Positions 36,780-49,314 of a stretch of 64,000 nt of DNA are shown one piece after another. The position numbers and the translations under genes are program-made. Below the pieces are notes generated by a model. It had not been told where the DNA came from. It was given only the letters and a program-made list of their open reading frames with translations, and searched no databases. The stretch comes from Daucus carota subsp. sativus (taxonomy: Eukaryota > Streptophyta > Magnoliopsida > Apiales > Apiaceae), in contig NC_030384.2 of the NCBI RefSeq assembly GCF_001625215.2, positions 40,768,390-40,832,389 on the forward strand, given 5' to 3'. Every line of letters begins with the position of its first letter. The first letter of the stretch is position 1.

Positions 36780-38348
36780 TACATCTTTCCTGTTTAAAAA
36801 AAAAAAGAAAAAGAATGGCATTCTAGATATTAAGTGGGATATTTGTGAATGGGGCCCATTTTTCTTGATTTTCTCCCTTTTTCTTAACATTAATTTTTCA
36901 TGCGGATGTGTTGTTGTTACTTTACCCGCACAGAAACACCCGCCCGGCAACCCATACGCGTACTGAAACCCGCATCTGCAACCCGATCCGAAACTCGTTG
37001 AAAATTTCGCTCAATTTCGATCGCTTTATCTTTTGTCTGCAACACCTCGCTCTCTCTCTCTCTCTACACGCCTCTCATACACACACATATGTGTATATAT
37101 ATCTCGCGAGGATTTATATACATAAGCTTCAAATTCACAATCTAAAAAAGGATCGATTTCACACCTAAATGTTGGTGCTGTCATCATTTCAGTAAGTTGC
37201 AACATTTTCTCACTCCAAATCAACCCTAATTCAATTATCAACTAATTAGTAAGTAGCTGGAGATTATGTAAATGATGTATAGCTGTGCCCGTATTATATT
37301 GTTTTGATCTCATTGTACTTGGTTAGTTTTCCAAACTTTAATGTGATGCTTGAGCAGTTGATTTTGGTTGGTTTCGAAGATAATTTCATGTGTTTTTTGG
37401 ATGTATTATGTGTAGTTGCTGCAGTTGTGTGATTTTGTGGTTTGTGGTTTTAAGTACATTTTAGGATAAGAAGAATTAGTAGGTAAATTTGATGGAGATG
37501 ATGGGGGTGCTTTTGTAATGTCGATACAATTCTTCCATACCAACTTAGCTGCCCGGCGCTGAGTTAGTTTTGGTGAGGTTTTTTGGAGAATATTTTAGCT
37601 TTATTGAGTTGATCAGGAATAGAAGCTGAATGAATGCTTCATATCTGAGTAATGTAAAGCTCGGGAATATTCTAAAATGCACTTGTGTAGACAATTAGGG
37701 TATGATGGCGAGGGGAAAGCTCAGTCTATATAACAGTGCAAAGTTGAATTAGGTTAGTGATTAATAATTATTGCAACCTCTAGAGTCTCGGCTAGAACTA
37801 AACCTATCTCTGTAATTAGGCTATAAAATTCAACAGCCACTAATGATTATGTAATATGTAATTTAGTGGTAGCATGTTATAATTGCAAAGAATACATATG
37901 CTGTAATATACAAATACAATTAAAAAGCACCTAAAGAAGCTGCCTACTCACTGCTCTCAAGTTCCTGGTGCTCGGAGGGGCCTTCACCGCCCCGGAACTC
38001 AGGCACACTTTAGAATGCAGGGCTTTCAATAAGGCAAACATTCCAATATAAAAAGAATATACAAGTAAACTTTTGGAATAAGTCATTAGTTATGTGCTTT
38101 TGTTTCCCCATTCTGATTGTGTGAATAAGTTGATGGAATTATGGATATCTTATCTTTATTTGTCTGCCTGTTATTGTAATCTGTGTTAATTTACCAATAC
38201 ACTTAGTGTCTCTTCGAGGATGAGGCTTCAAATTTATCTTTCCCCAGATTGGTGTTCCCATATCTTAAAGCGTTACTGATAACTTATGTAATTTTGTAGG
38301 TGCACCAAGTAAAAAAATTTCTGCTGAATTTGAGATATCAGCTTTTTA
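36780..38348. promoter_or_regulatory. Promoter, leader and probable 5' UTR intron of the dentin-like gene
   Basis: A CT-rich run at about 37049-37064 and CACACACATATGTG lie in the likely leader. A donor-like CATTTCA/gtaagttg near 37191 and an acceptor at about 38299 (TTTTGTAG/GTGCACC) would define a 1.1 kb leader intron ending about 50 bases before the ATG. These are inferred from splice signals only. Confidence 0.45.
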
Positions 38349-41300
38349 ATGCCTGGCAACGAAATTGGAGACCGGGTTCATAATTTTTTTGAACAGGAGC
38401 ACTTGTCCCGGGGACAAAATCAATCACAAATTGCAGATGTGAATTGGGTGGGAGTTAACAACAACCGGTGGAATGGTAGCCAGAGGCAATATGATGATAC
38501 ACTGAGTTTTAGAACAAAGGACTACATTCCACAGCAATCTGGTATCCGTCCTGGCTACTAGTACTTGCAGACTTCTAACTTTTCATATTGCACTTCGATT
38601 ATAACGTTTTCTTCTTATCACGGATATCTAAAATCATCTACAGCGTACAAAATCAGTTAACTTCTACTAATAGTATGCTTAGATTTGATCATATTGTGTT
38701 CTTATACATTTATTATGGAGTAAAAGATAACGTGAAATACACATTCTGAATATGATCTTAATTAATTATTTGCCACTTCTAAGACTTGTGTTATTTTTTT
38801 CTGTCATGCATAGATCCTGAGGCCCACACCATTCAATCTCGACAGGCGCAGTATGGTTTTTGCTCACCGCCTTTAGTAAGGCCTGCATTGGCTAACAACC
38901 GATCTTATAACCAACACCCAGATTTGGATGGAAACATCTATGGTCACCAAGTTTCGCAGAGAAGGCCGGAGGAAGCAAATTTTTTGGGAGTGGGTGCAGA
39001 ATCATATAGGAACAATTCAAATGGAAGAGGCTTCTCTATGTATGGACCAGCACAAGGGAGTGGTGCTGAGCATCCCGCAACCTCAGGCAGATTGGATACT
39101 TTTGAATCTCCTGTTAGTTATGATTTTTTTGGGGGTCAGCCCAAAGTGAATGATCGTCCAGTGCTGTTACAATCCTTACCTCCGCCACAGTCTGGAGTTG
39201 GTGACATGCATCAATTGCAGCAACACCTTATGTTTAGAAAGATGCAAGAACTTCAAAGGCAAGAGGATATTCAGCACCTGCATGCAAGGCAACAATACTC
39301 AGTGAAACAGGTAACTGCTTTCACTAAAAAGGAAGCTGGAAAGAATTCTCATGACTTTACTAATGGCACTCCAGTTTCTGATGCATATCATCCCTGGACA
39401 ACTGAGATGCCAGCAGGAAACAGAAATAGGCTCCACCATGCTTCCACTGCTATGCAAGGATCAAGTGGTGGACTTACATCTTCTCCGGGGCAAGTTCAGG
39501 CATTAAACTCGGTTAATTTGGTCCGTCAGCAGCTTGATCAATCTCTTCCGGGAGTTCCTGTATCTGGTTCAAGGGATAACTTAAACCAAGATCAATTTGC
39601 AAGGGACAAGCCTTTGCAGCAAATGACAACATATAACAATTCTTTTCTGAGTAATCAACATGCTGCGTTTCCTCAACAGGTCACCATGAAGGATGATCGT
39701 GTAAATAGTAGACAGGTTTTTCAAGGAAAAGATATGTTTGGATACACTTCTCATCAAGGTCAAAGTAGTCAGATGAATTTGGAAAACCATAATCAACCGA
39801 GTCCCCAGGGAAAAATTGAGGCTACACAAGAGTTCCAGGAGAAGCGGAAGGTAATCGGTATGTCAGAAGTATCACACGATAAAATAGTTGAGCAAGCTCC
39901 TCATTCACAAAATTCAATTGCCCTAGATCCTGCTGAAGAGAAGATTTTATTCGGTTCTGATGATGGTAGTATATGGGATGCATTTGGAAAGACTGATGAT
40001 GGGGTGTCAAATTTGCTAGATGGCACAGACTTTATGAATGGATTGCCTTCTATTCAGAGTGGCAGTTGGAGTGCTCTGATGCAGTCTGCTGTTGCAGAGA
40101 CTTCTAGTAGCGATGTAGGGCATCAGGAAGACTGCACTAATCTGAGCATTGAGAATCCTGATTTTTCTGCCAGTAATCATCAGTCTTTATCTTATGAGGC
40201 GGAAAAACATCAGACAGCGTTGGTCAATAACAATTTGTCGATCTCGTCAGCCTTTACTTTTGGATCAGTTGCCCCTTCTGATGATACTAATAGCAATCAT
40301 ATTCATGCCCAAGGAGTTCTACAATTTGGACATAAAATTTCACAAGAACATGTTGCAGGGTTGCAAAGCAACTCTTCTCACAGACCCACTCAGCAGTCCC
40401 TGGCAGGAGGAAGTAATTGGCTTAGCAGTAAGAATCAAAGATATGGAACTGCTAGTCATACTGTGGATGCAGAAATAAATGGAAGGAGATATTCGAATCA
40501 TGGGGCTCTGTCGCAAAATGGAGTTAGCCAACCTTTTAAACCATATAACTTAAGTGTTACCAATGGTGTAACACCCAATGGGCAAAAAATCCAGGAAAAT
40601 GAAAATTTTGTACATAACTATCAAATGACTGGACAAAAGCCAGTTGTGCATGAGGCTATGATACACAAAAATGGCATGCGCAAAGTTGATTCTATAAGCA
40701 ATTCATCTGCTGAACTGGAGCAGCTGAGGTCTACAACTGGAAGTTCACTGGCGAATGCTGCTGGTGAGGTACTAAAATCAACCAAATTATCAGTGAGTGA
40801 GGAAGCTAGTTTATTTGGTGGTTGTAAACCAATGGAAGCCTCGCTGAGGACTCAAGAAAGTGAGAACTCTCGAAAAGTGGAGCATCTTAGAAAGGTGCCT
40901 CAGCTTGTAAAATCAGCATTTCATAGTTCGGAGGAGGAGGTTAATATGAAAGCTATAAACACAGTTAGTAAGAAGACGAACGATAATGCCAGCTATCGAC
41001 CCAACATGTTTCATCACAATTTTACTGCTGGTCGAGGGGAAAAGGATTTAGTGGATGCTAGTGGTCCACAGAGTTTGGCTGGGGGAAAGCAGAAGTCTTC
41101 TAAACAGGCTGATCAGAAATTTGCTGGCCCTCGAAAGTTTCAGTTTCATCCTATGGGAAACTTGGATGAGGATGTTGAGCCATCTTATCAAATGAGGGGA
41201 GCTAATAATTACAAGATGATGCCTTTGCACAACTCTCAGGGATTCAGAAGCCAGGATGCAGGGTTCTTTCGGCAGTCTAATCTTTTGGGCCAATTTCCTA

Positions 41301-44300
41301 ACAGCTGTAGTGAAAAGGAGAAGGTGAATTATGGAAATTATTTATGCATATAAAAATTTGTATTCGTGTTTTTACCGAACATTTTGTTTACTAGATGTGA
41401 AAGCTATTAATTTACAGGGGCAATTGTCTGATCATCATGGAGATGCCAGCAGAAACGAGGCATCACTCAAGGGCAATCGTGCTGGATATGTGCCGTCAAT
41501 GTCTTCTGCCAATAATAAACCTGTTGGGATGAGCACATCTTATTCAAGGTACCAGAGGATTATGAAGATAGGATTGTGATATTATCAGTATCTACTCTTG
41601 ATAATTTGTTCTGATGCATGCTCTTCTAGTGGTATCTTACAGTTTCCGCTTTCAGTTATTCATTATTATTTTTCGTATAAATTATAGATTATATCTGCAT
41701 GCCGTTGGTGTATTGGTTCAATAAAAAATTTGTGTTGCATTTTCTTGTTCCGTTTCGAACTAGAAATAAATTTGTAAGTACATTTATGCATCTTATTTAC
41801 TGCAGTGAAAATATGCTGGAGCTTCTTTGTAAGGCAGATATTAAGGAGCGTAGTACAGAAAGGCACCTTACCCCTACGGGACACAGTTCCTTGTCTCAAA
41901 CTCCTGAAGCAGAAAGCTCCAATGGAACTGTTGGTTGCCTCCAGGATAATCAATCCTCTGCTATTCAAGGTTATGGGTTACAGCTGGCTCCTCCATCACA
42001 GCGACCAGGTTTGAACCATGTTCCTTCAAGCCCTTCTCAGACAGTTAAATATATCTCTTCGACTCAGGATAGTGTTGTTACAAGAGGTATGGGTCTGAGG
42101 ATGTTGGAACCCGCTGATTTGGATCAGTCCATGCCTTCTCCTCATGAAGTAAGTCAGAGAGAATTTAAGAATAAAAGAACTGTTATTCCTGCGCACACAG
42201 CCAGGGAAGAATCGCCGCCTAAAATGCAAGAAAACGTGTCTTCTGATTCTGGGTTTTCATATCCAAGAAGCCAACTTCAGGACCAACTAATTTCTAAAGC
42301 AAGTGGACAGGTATCAATCAATTCTCATACTATACATGGCTATCAGTTTGCAGGACATTCTGTGCTTGATGCAGCAGGGAGTGCTCCATACGACAAAAGT
42401 ACTTCATCTCTAAACATTTCTAGGTCAACTCCAACCAACTATCCTCATGACAGAGTTTCTGCTGATAAAAATTCAGCAGGGGACCTGTTGTCAGTTTCCA
42501 AGTCAATTACTACTGGAACCTCTAGTGACGGTGCACCTACAAACATGTTATATAGTGTACAGCCTAATGTTTCACCACAGCAACGTTATGTAGGCACTCA
42601 CGCTTGTCATTCCCAGCCTAAACCTAATTTGTCTAGTCAATCAGATATTGTTGAGTCAACCTTCTCTGTTCCGCACAATTTAGTGGACCAAGGTCCGACA
42701 TTGATGGATGAGTTTCCATCTGAGTTTTGTACGGGCTTCTTGCATCCGCAAGGTTTGGTTTTTGAAAAAGAGCATTTGGGGAAGGATAACTCCTGTCTGC
42801 AGCTGTCATCTGGAAGCAAAGACTTGATACAAAAATTAAAGGAATCACCGAGTCAAGAGCCCAATATCCAACAACTACATCGAGCACCTCCAGTGAACCC
42901 CCCTTCAACTCAGAGAGATATTGAAGCCTTTGGTCGCACTTTGAAACCAAATAACTTCATCCAGCAAAATTTTTCTTTAGTGAATCAAATTCGAGCGATG
43001 AAGAGTGTAGAGACTGATCCAAGTAATAGGGGCTCAAAGAGACTGAAAGGTCCTAATAATAGACTGATGTCTGAGCAAGTTGTTTTGAGGACAGGTCAGC
43101 CATATGAAGATGATGCTATGGTGAAAGATCCTCCTTTTTCAACTTCTTCTGTTTCAGAACCAGATGATAATGGGGGCACAAATGTATCTTCTTATAAAAT
43201 TGAAAAATTGCCATCTCAAGATGTGCTTAAAGATCAGATAGAGTCTGAAAATTTTCGACATGGTGGTAGTACAGGTTCTATTAGAACTGAGCACCTGAAC
43301 ATCAGTCCGCAGATGGCTCCATCTTGGTTTAATCAGTACGGAAGCTTTAAAAATGGGCAGATGTTGCAAGTGTACGATGCCAGTAAAGCTGTTACTTTAA
43401 AGACTGTCGAACATCCACCCAGGCAGTCCTTCAATAATATGCATACGGACTCACAAGTGCACACAAATGCTGTCGCTGATACAAATGAAATCAGTGCTAA
43501 GCTGCTTAGCACTGATCTCATGTCACTCCAATCATTGCCTAGAGATGAATTGTGTGGAAATTTGGTCATTTCAAGGCCAAAGAAGCGTAAATGTGCTTCA
43601 TCTGAGCTTCAATCCTGGCAAAAAGAAGTGTCACAGAGTTGCCCAGATCTTCAGTGTCTGAGGTGGTTTGGAAACATCACTTGCTTCTATAAATCTCTAT
43701 CACCTTTTAATCTTTGTCTTTATCTATGCATACTTTTCTTAAAGAACTAAGATAAAACTAAAGCTCCCCAAGATTGCTTGCATACAATTCTTGTTGATGC
43801 GGAGACTAGGTTTTAAGTTTGCGTTATTTGCTATTTTTTTGACAATTATTCTTGATAAGTTGGTATCTTTCAACTGAATTTTGGTCCATCTGAATAAAGG
43901 TGTTGAATTTTGAACTTGTATTGCTTGCATTTTTGCTCAAATTTTAATGTAAAATCCCACCGTCTATGAATTATTATATAAAAAGCAGGCATATATATAC
44001 ATATACATATTGTGAAAAGTGGAGATTTTTAACATATCATTCAAATCAGAATTTATGTGCTTTATTCACCGAGTTAAAAGTATAGTATTCTTGTAAATTG
44101 AAATTTATATGTCTTAATCACCGAGAAGTTCTTATATATTTTAACCTTCTTAAAACTTACTATCGGATAATTTATAGGTATATGTTATATCTCTTATTCA
44201 TGGTACAGAGTAGGAAGGGGGAGTGGAGTTGGCTAAATCGAATAATGCATATAATTCTGCCTCAGTATAATTTTTTATATTTGTAACTTGTTTTTTAAGA

Positions 44301-46778
44301 TAGTTATTCTACTGTTTGCAGAGTGGCAGAAGAAAACTGGTCTAAAGCAGCAAAACGACCAAGTGAAAAGGTCTGTTTTGTCGCTATATATTTTCTTATT
44401 CATGAAGTCCTGTTGAATTTTTGCAGCAAGTCCGTAACTATTAGTATTCCTTTTCTTTTCCCCTTAAAATGTTTTATCATCCCGTAGGTTGAAGATAATG
44501 TTGATACAATTGAAGCTGGGTCGCCAATGCCTAGAGCAAGAAGACGACTTAGCTTAACAAGACAACTTATGCAGCTACTATTTTCGGCTCCTCCAGAAGT
44601 GATTCTCTCTGCAGAAGCTAGATCGAATTATGAAACTGTGACTTATGTTCTTGCAAGACGAACACTGGGTGATACATGCAGCTTCATGTCTTGTTCTGAT
44701 GGGGAAAACTTGTATGTTAAACTTTTACCAAGCTGTTTGAGACCTAGTGTTATCTTCATGCATGATCATGTGTTTGTATTCAAGAGTAATACCTCCCTAA
44801 CGATGTCTGTGATAATTAGTGATAACTATTTTGTAGACAAGCGGACAAACGTAAATCGTCAGATAAAAGCCATGAGCAGCGCACTTCACAAGTCATGGAA
44901 GACTTCATGGGTAGAGTGAGGAAGCTAGAAACAGAATTATCTAGGTAATGCATCTCTTGCCTATTAATCTCTTTATGTGTGCAGATTTTACTTTCAGCTT
45001 ATATTGTAAATTGTTACTGAAAGAATGCACTGTGAAATGCTTGATTTTTTAGTATGCCGCCTGCTTCCTTCTTCTGTTGTTTGTCAACACATCTTGCCTT
45101 TTCTGTAGAGTGGCATATTTGTAGATATGTTATGTTCGTGCTACACATGAAACCTAGAGCAAAGAATTCTGCCATCTTTTAATTTTGTGTATCTTCTAGG
45201 TTTGGTACCCTAGTCGAGGTTAATTTTAAGTTAAAAGTAAGTTATGTTATAGAATACAATAACGGAAAAGGTGACGATGCTATGCATATAAAATTGATAT
45301 TTCTAGTCCTAGTTTACAATGTTAATCTAGGACTTGTACGGTTGTACATATACATCTAAATATGATTATTATTAAGGAAATTGGTTGTTCAGGTGAAGAT
45401 ACAACTAGATATTCCTCTTTGATAGAATAATCTCTGCCCAGTACTCCCTCGTAGATTTGAGAGAGGTTAGAGTTCTTAATTTGAAAGCAGGATCTCAGAT
45501 ATCTGTCTTGGCCCTTATGCTACCCACATTCTTCGCTATGATTTGGTTTTGCTAACATGCTTCTTGCATTATCCTTGCCAAACAAGTAATACACTCAAAG
45601 TCAGCACTAGGCTAGCAGCACGGACATCTTATATATGTGTGTCAGTTACATTCTTTATATATGAGGATTCTAATCTTTCTTTTTCTGATTTATACAAGCA
45701 CTCAAGGGGCCATCTCAAGTAGGTGAACGTAGTAGACATCGTACCGACCCCACAAACTTTCGGGGGAGAGGGGTCTGCCTCTGCCTTTCTACACAAACTT
45801 TAATAGAAGATCCTGCTAATGCATTATAGACAGGGTTAAAAAGTGTCTTGATTTCGGATATAGGGTTGGGTTGGGTTGAAGTTGAGGGTGACCAGGGCCG
45901 CAATTTCGGATATAGGGTTGGGTTGAGGTTGACAGACTCGGGTCAGAGGTTTGACCTGGCCTGAAATAATAATTCATTTAAAAGTATATATTGTAAATAG
46001 TAAATAAATAAATATTAATTAACCTGATTTTCCGGGCAATTTTGGGTCAACCTAAGCTGACCCGAACCAGAAAAACTCCAATCCATATTCGTACTTTTCA
46101 GGTATGATTTTGCCACCCCTAAGGGTACTGAGGAACGCTGATGGAAACCAGATGTTGACAAACGATGTTATTGTACATAGCAGTTTTCTTGGTCCCTAAC
46201 CTCCTTTACTGCCCTTCCCGATTTTTTTGTGTTGTCCATGCTCATAGAATTGATCATTTTTTCCGGTTGTATCAACTCAAATTCTGGTTTACACACCCGT
46301 CCGAACAATCTTGGAAAGTAATCAAATCTACGGCTGGCCTCCAACTAGAAAAGTAAATGTGTGTGCATAGAGTTAAGTGGTTGTGTGAGAGGAATTAGTC
46401 TGATTGCTTTCTTATTATTAAATGATCAAACACTTGTGTGGTCCTAAATTCTTTTTGTTTTTTCTAAATATTGTTAAGTGATTCTTTGTTACCAGGGGTG
46501 CTTGTTTACTTTCTAATCATTAAAGTCTATTACTGTGGTACAGACTGGACAAGAGGTCATCAGTCTCAGACTTGCGAATAGAGGTCCAAGATGTGGAGAA
46601 AATTTCTATTATCAACCGGTTTGCCATGTTTCACAGCCGCTTGCAAAGTGATGGTGCCGATACCCAATCTTTGCGCGGTGCATCTGCAAATTCTGAGAAA
46701 CCCTTCCCCCAAAGATTTGTTACTGCAGTTCCATTGCCTAGAAATCTCCCAGATAGTGTACAATGTCTTTCATTATGA
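38349..46778 (+). CDS. Dentin-sialophosphoprotein-like plant protein (At5g07940/At5g07980 type)
   Basis: Eight predicted exons: 38349-38541, 38814-41323, 41418-41548, 41806-43662, 44322-44370, 44488-44711, 44837-44944, 46544-46778; phases agree, 1768 residues. It is mostly low-complexity Ser/Asn/Gln sequence and probably disordered. Recognisable blocks: MPGNEIGDRVHNFFEQEHLS at the N-terminus; QHLMFRKMQELQRQEDIQ, a Gln-rich helix; GSDDGSIWDAFG and SIQSGSWSALMQSAVAETSS near residues 443-490, the family hallmark; a basic nuclear signal RPKKRKC near residue 1536; and a conserved C-terminal part with RRRLSLTRQLMQLLF, a short helix VMEDFMGRVRKLETEL, and NRFAMFHSRLQSDGA. Its molecular role is unknown to me. 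Probably nuclear. The long internal exons show no frame breaks. Confidence 0.85.
45840..46135. repeat. hAT-like repeat in the last intron of the dentin-like gene
   Basis: CAGGGCCGCAATTTCGG near 45893 and, on the other strand near 46132, TTAGGGGTGGCAAAATCA resemble the ends of the GGGGTGGCAATTTCGGG repeats seen elsewhere in this window. The left side contains a direct duplication of ATTTCGGATATAGGGTTGGG (45853 and 45903). No clean target duplication was found. Confidence 0.45.
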
Positions 46779-47349
46779 TAATTTATTCTTGGTTTAGCTG
46801 TATTTACCTTCTTTGTGTGGCATTACTAGCTAGTTATATACAGGCATTATTATACAAAGAGCCACACATGGAAATGCATAGGAGAATGGAAAAGTAGATT
46901 GTCTCGGTTGAAAGAAACTGAAGCTACATAGTGTTGTGCAATATACCACTGGCTAGCCAGATTGTTGAGATATTCAAGCCAATTTTGTGCATTCCTGAAT
47001 TTACTTTCAAGAGTATTTGGATTATGGCTACTTTTTGTTGGTAATATGATCATTATAGATTTGGCCATCCATTCACTCCCCTAAATTATAAAAGTCCGTT
47101 TGAATAATTTGTGTGAGTATCCGTTCTGGCAAGGAGTGTTTTATGAGGTGCATCTTTATTAATTATTAGGTTCAAGTTCAAGTGTGTTTGTGAATTTTGA
47201 GGACAAAATAGGAACATATCCCAATTTGCAGTTAAAGCAAATAGACTTGGGAGGATTTTAATTTGCTTGCTAGATTATGTTATACGTGATTTTGATTCTC
47301 GAAATCCTAAATTATTTTATCACTGATCACTAAATACAAAAATGTGTCA
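46779..47349. other. Spacer: 3' UTR of the dentin-like gene up to the LTR element
   Basis: AT-rich 3' flanking DNA ending at the 5 bp target site of the LTR element. Nothing else recognised. Confidence 0.4.
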
Positions 47350-47354
47350 CATTA
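47350..47354. repeat. Target site duplication, left copy (CATTA)
   Basis: CATTA directly before the TG of the left LTR, repeated at 56538-56542 after the CA of the right LTR. Five-base duplications are standard for LTR retrotransposon integrases. Confidence 0.9.
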
Positions 47355-48367
47355 TGTTGATAGAGGAATTTGGTAATCAACAAAGATGAGGTTCATGGCC
47401 GGAATCAAGATCCGTGACGGTGGTTTTGGTCGCCGGAGAGTGGTGGTTGTTTGTTTTAGGGGGTGGCTGAGATTAGGGTTTTGAGTTGGTCTCACGTGCT
47501 CTCAACTCATGATCCCCCAATGTGCCTACGTACCCCTATTTATAGGGGATCAAGCCATACGTAGTTCTATTGGACCAAGAGTCCTAGTTTGATCAGGACT
47601 AGGCCTCTTGGCGATAAGGTCGGAGATAGGCCGAAGGCCCATCTTGGAGAATCCTACTCCTGTTAGAATTAGTCTTGAGTATGACTACCCCAGACTCCTA
47701 ATCCAAATAGATCACGGATTCAACGATATCTCCACTACGAGAGATAGCATCTACCACGACTCTTATGGAGAAGTTATCTGGGAGAGCCATGGCTAACCCC
47801 TCGAGGTGCAGGGACATGTCCTCACCTCTCGGTGAGGTCTTCATCTTCAAACAAGGTAGACAAGGAGCCAAATTACACGATCGTCTCAATCCCCCGATGA
47901 GGGCTAACTCACCAGAATACAGGATCCAGACATATGATCGGCCTTCATATTACCCCGGAGGGCCTTCAAGAATCATGATCACCTCAAGCCCCCACACAAG
48001 GGTTAACTAGGCAGATTACAGGATTGAGGATTATAGATCATGCCCGGATGAGCCCGGGAACTGTCAGATGAGCCTGACAACTACCAAATGAGCTTGGTAA
48101 CTACCAAATGAGCTTGGTAACTAGTCTTCATATCCCCCGAAAGGGTCGTCACGGAGACTCACTCATCCTCCCTCACACATCATTTATTCACATCGGTAGC
48201 TTTGCCAAGTCAGAGGACGCGCCCTAACAGAGAGGACACGCCCTCCCTCTCCTTGATCTTTCTCACCTTCATGCCAGCGTCTTGGGACAGGGGGCCGCGT
48301 CTCCCGGAATATCCCCGGGAAAGACGCGCCCTGCCCTTTATCTTCTCATCCAAAAACCAACACAACA
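47355..48367 (-). repeat. LTR (3' LTR by element orientation)
   Basis: 1013 bp, apparently identical to 55525-56537: small open frames fall at the same offsets with the same translations, and I saw no mismatch by eye. A minus-strand TATA box TATAAATAG lies at 47536-47544 (plus strand CTATTTATA). Near 48070-48125 a TACCAAATGAGCTTGGTAAC unit is tandemly repeated. Confidence 0.93.
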
Positions 48368-48383
48368 AGTACTCCCCAGATTC
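48368..48383 (-). other. Polypurine tract next to the 3' LTR
   Basis: On the minus strand the bases just before the LTR read AATCTGGGGAGTACTT, the only purine-rich run at an LTR border. This is where a plus-strand primer is expected. Confidence 0.6.
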
Positions 48384-48634
48384 GGTTGTCATCGAAGATG
48401 TCAAGGGAATCTTCGTTCTCTCCCTTCATCAAAGATGTCTTCTTTAACCTACACCTTGAGTCGTCCTGCTTCCTAGATACTTGACCAGGCGCGCCCTCTC
48501 CCACAGGCGCGTCCTCTTTCGTTCAAAATTACCGGGTCCTGTCCTTTGCGATGACGCGGCTATTCAAATTTGATATTTAAAATCGAAGTAGGCCGTACCT
48601 GAGAGGACAGCTGTCAGCGATCCACCCTCCTTGC

Positions 48635-48643
48635 TATAAATAT
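48635..48643 (+). promoter_or_regulatory. TATA box of the antisense gene
   Basis: TATAAATAT, followed by a pyrimidine-rich CTTCACTTTATCTTCTC start region about 30 bases on. A likely leader intron runs from about 48786 (CCCAG/gtacgt) to an acceptor at about 49249 (TTTACAG/CTGG), before the ATG at 49315. This promoter faces against the LTR promoters. Confidence 0.6.
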
Positions 48644-49314
48644 CTCTTACCTTTTCTTCTTCACTTTATCTTCTCCCATCTTGCGTTTTTTCTCTTACCA
48701 GCAAGAACTTTTCCGACCACGATTGCCGGCGTACCACTGTTTCTAAGCGCAAACTGACCGGGGAGATCATTCACCACGTTCCCAGGTACGTTTCCTCATC
48801 CTTTTTATCGATTTTCACCGATTACATTGTTAGATTTGTTCAAATGACCCCTCAACTTTCTTGCTCATTGCTTGTTATGTTCTTGACTGTTTGTGTATAT
48901 ACATATATGTGTATCTATACTCGTAAAACCTCATCGTACCTCCCTTTGATTCCCCAACTTCGCAAGTCGTACCACCTGAACCTGTTTATGTGCTGTCAAC
49001 CAAACAACCCTCTCCTTCCCTAGGCGCGCCCATTAGGAAAGACGCGTCCTTCCGAACGTCACCTGTCCTTCCCTTCCTCTTATCACCACCAGGGCGCGCC
49101 TTCATCCTGAGGCCCTTGTCCCTTTCCAAAAATAACTCTTCATAAGGTAGACACATCCACACACTGATATCTTTCATTTGTAGCACACGCATCTGCCCAT
49201 ATTTATGCTTTTCTCAAAGGGCGCGCCCTCACCACCTATTTGTTTACAGCTGGCAGACGGGGGCGCATCCTTTGCTTTCTACCCGTTCAGAGACTTCCTT
49301 GCCCTCCTGCTGAA

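Noticed and set aside
47608-48010. Small open frames in the LTRs (also at 55778-56180)
   Set aside because: Present twice because the LTRs are duplicated; no protein similarity, and they run opposite to LTR transcription.
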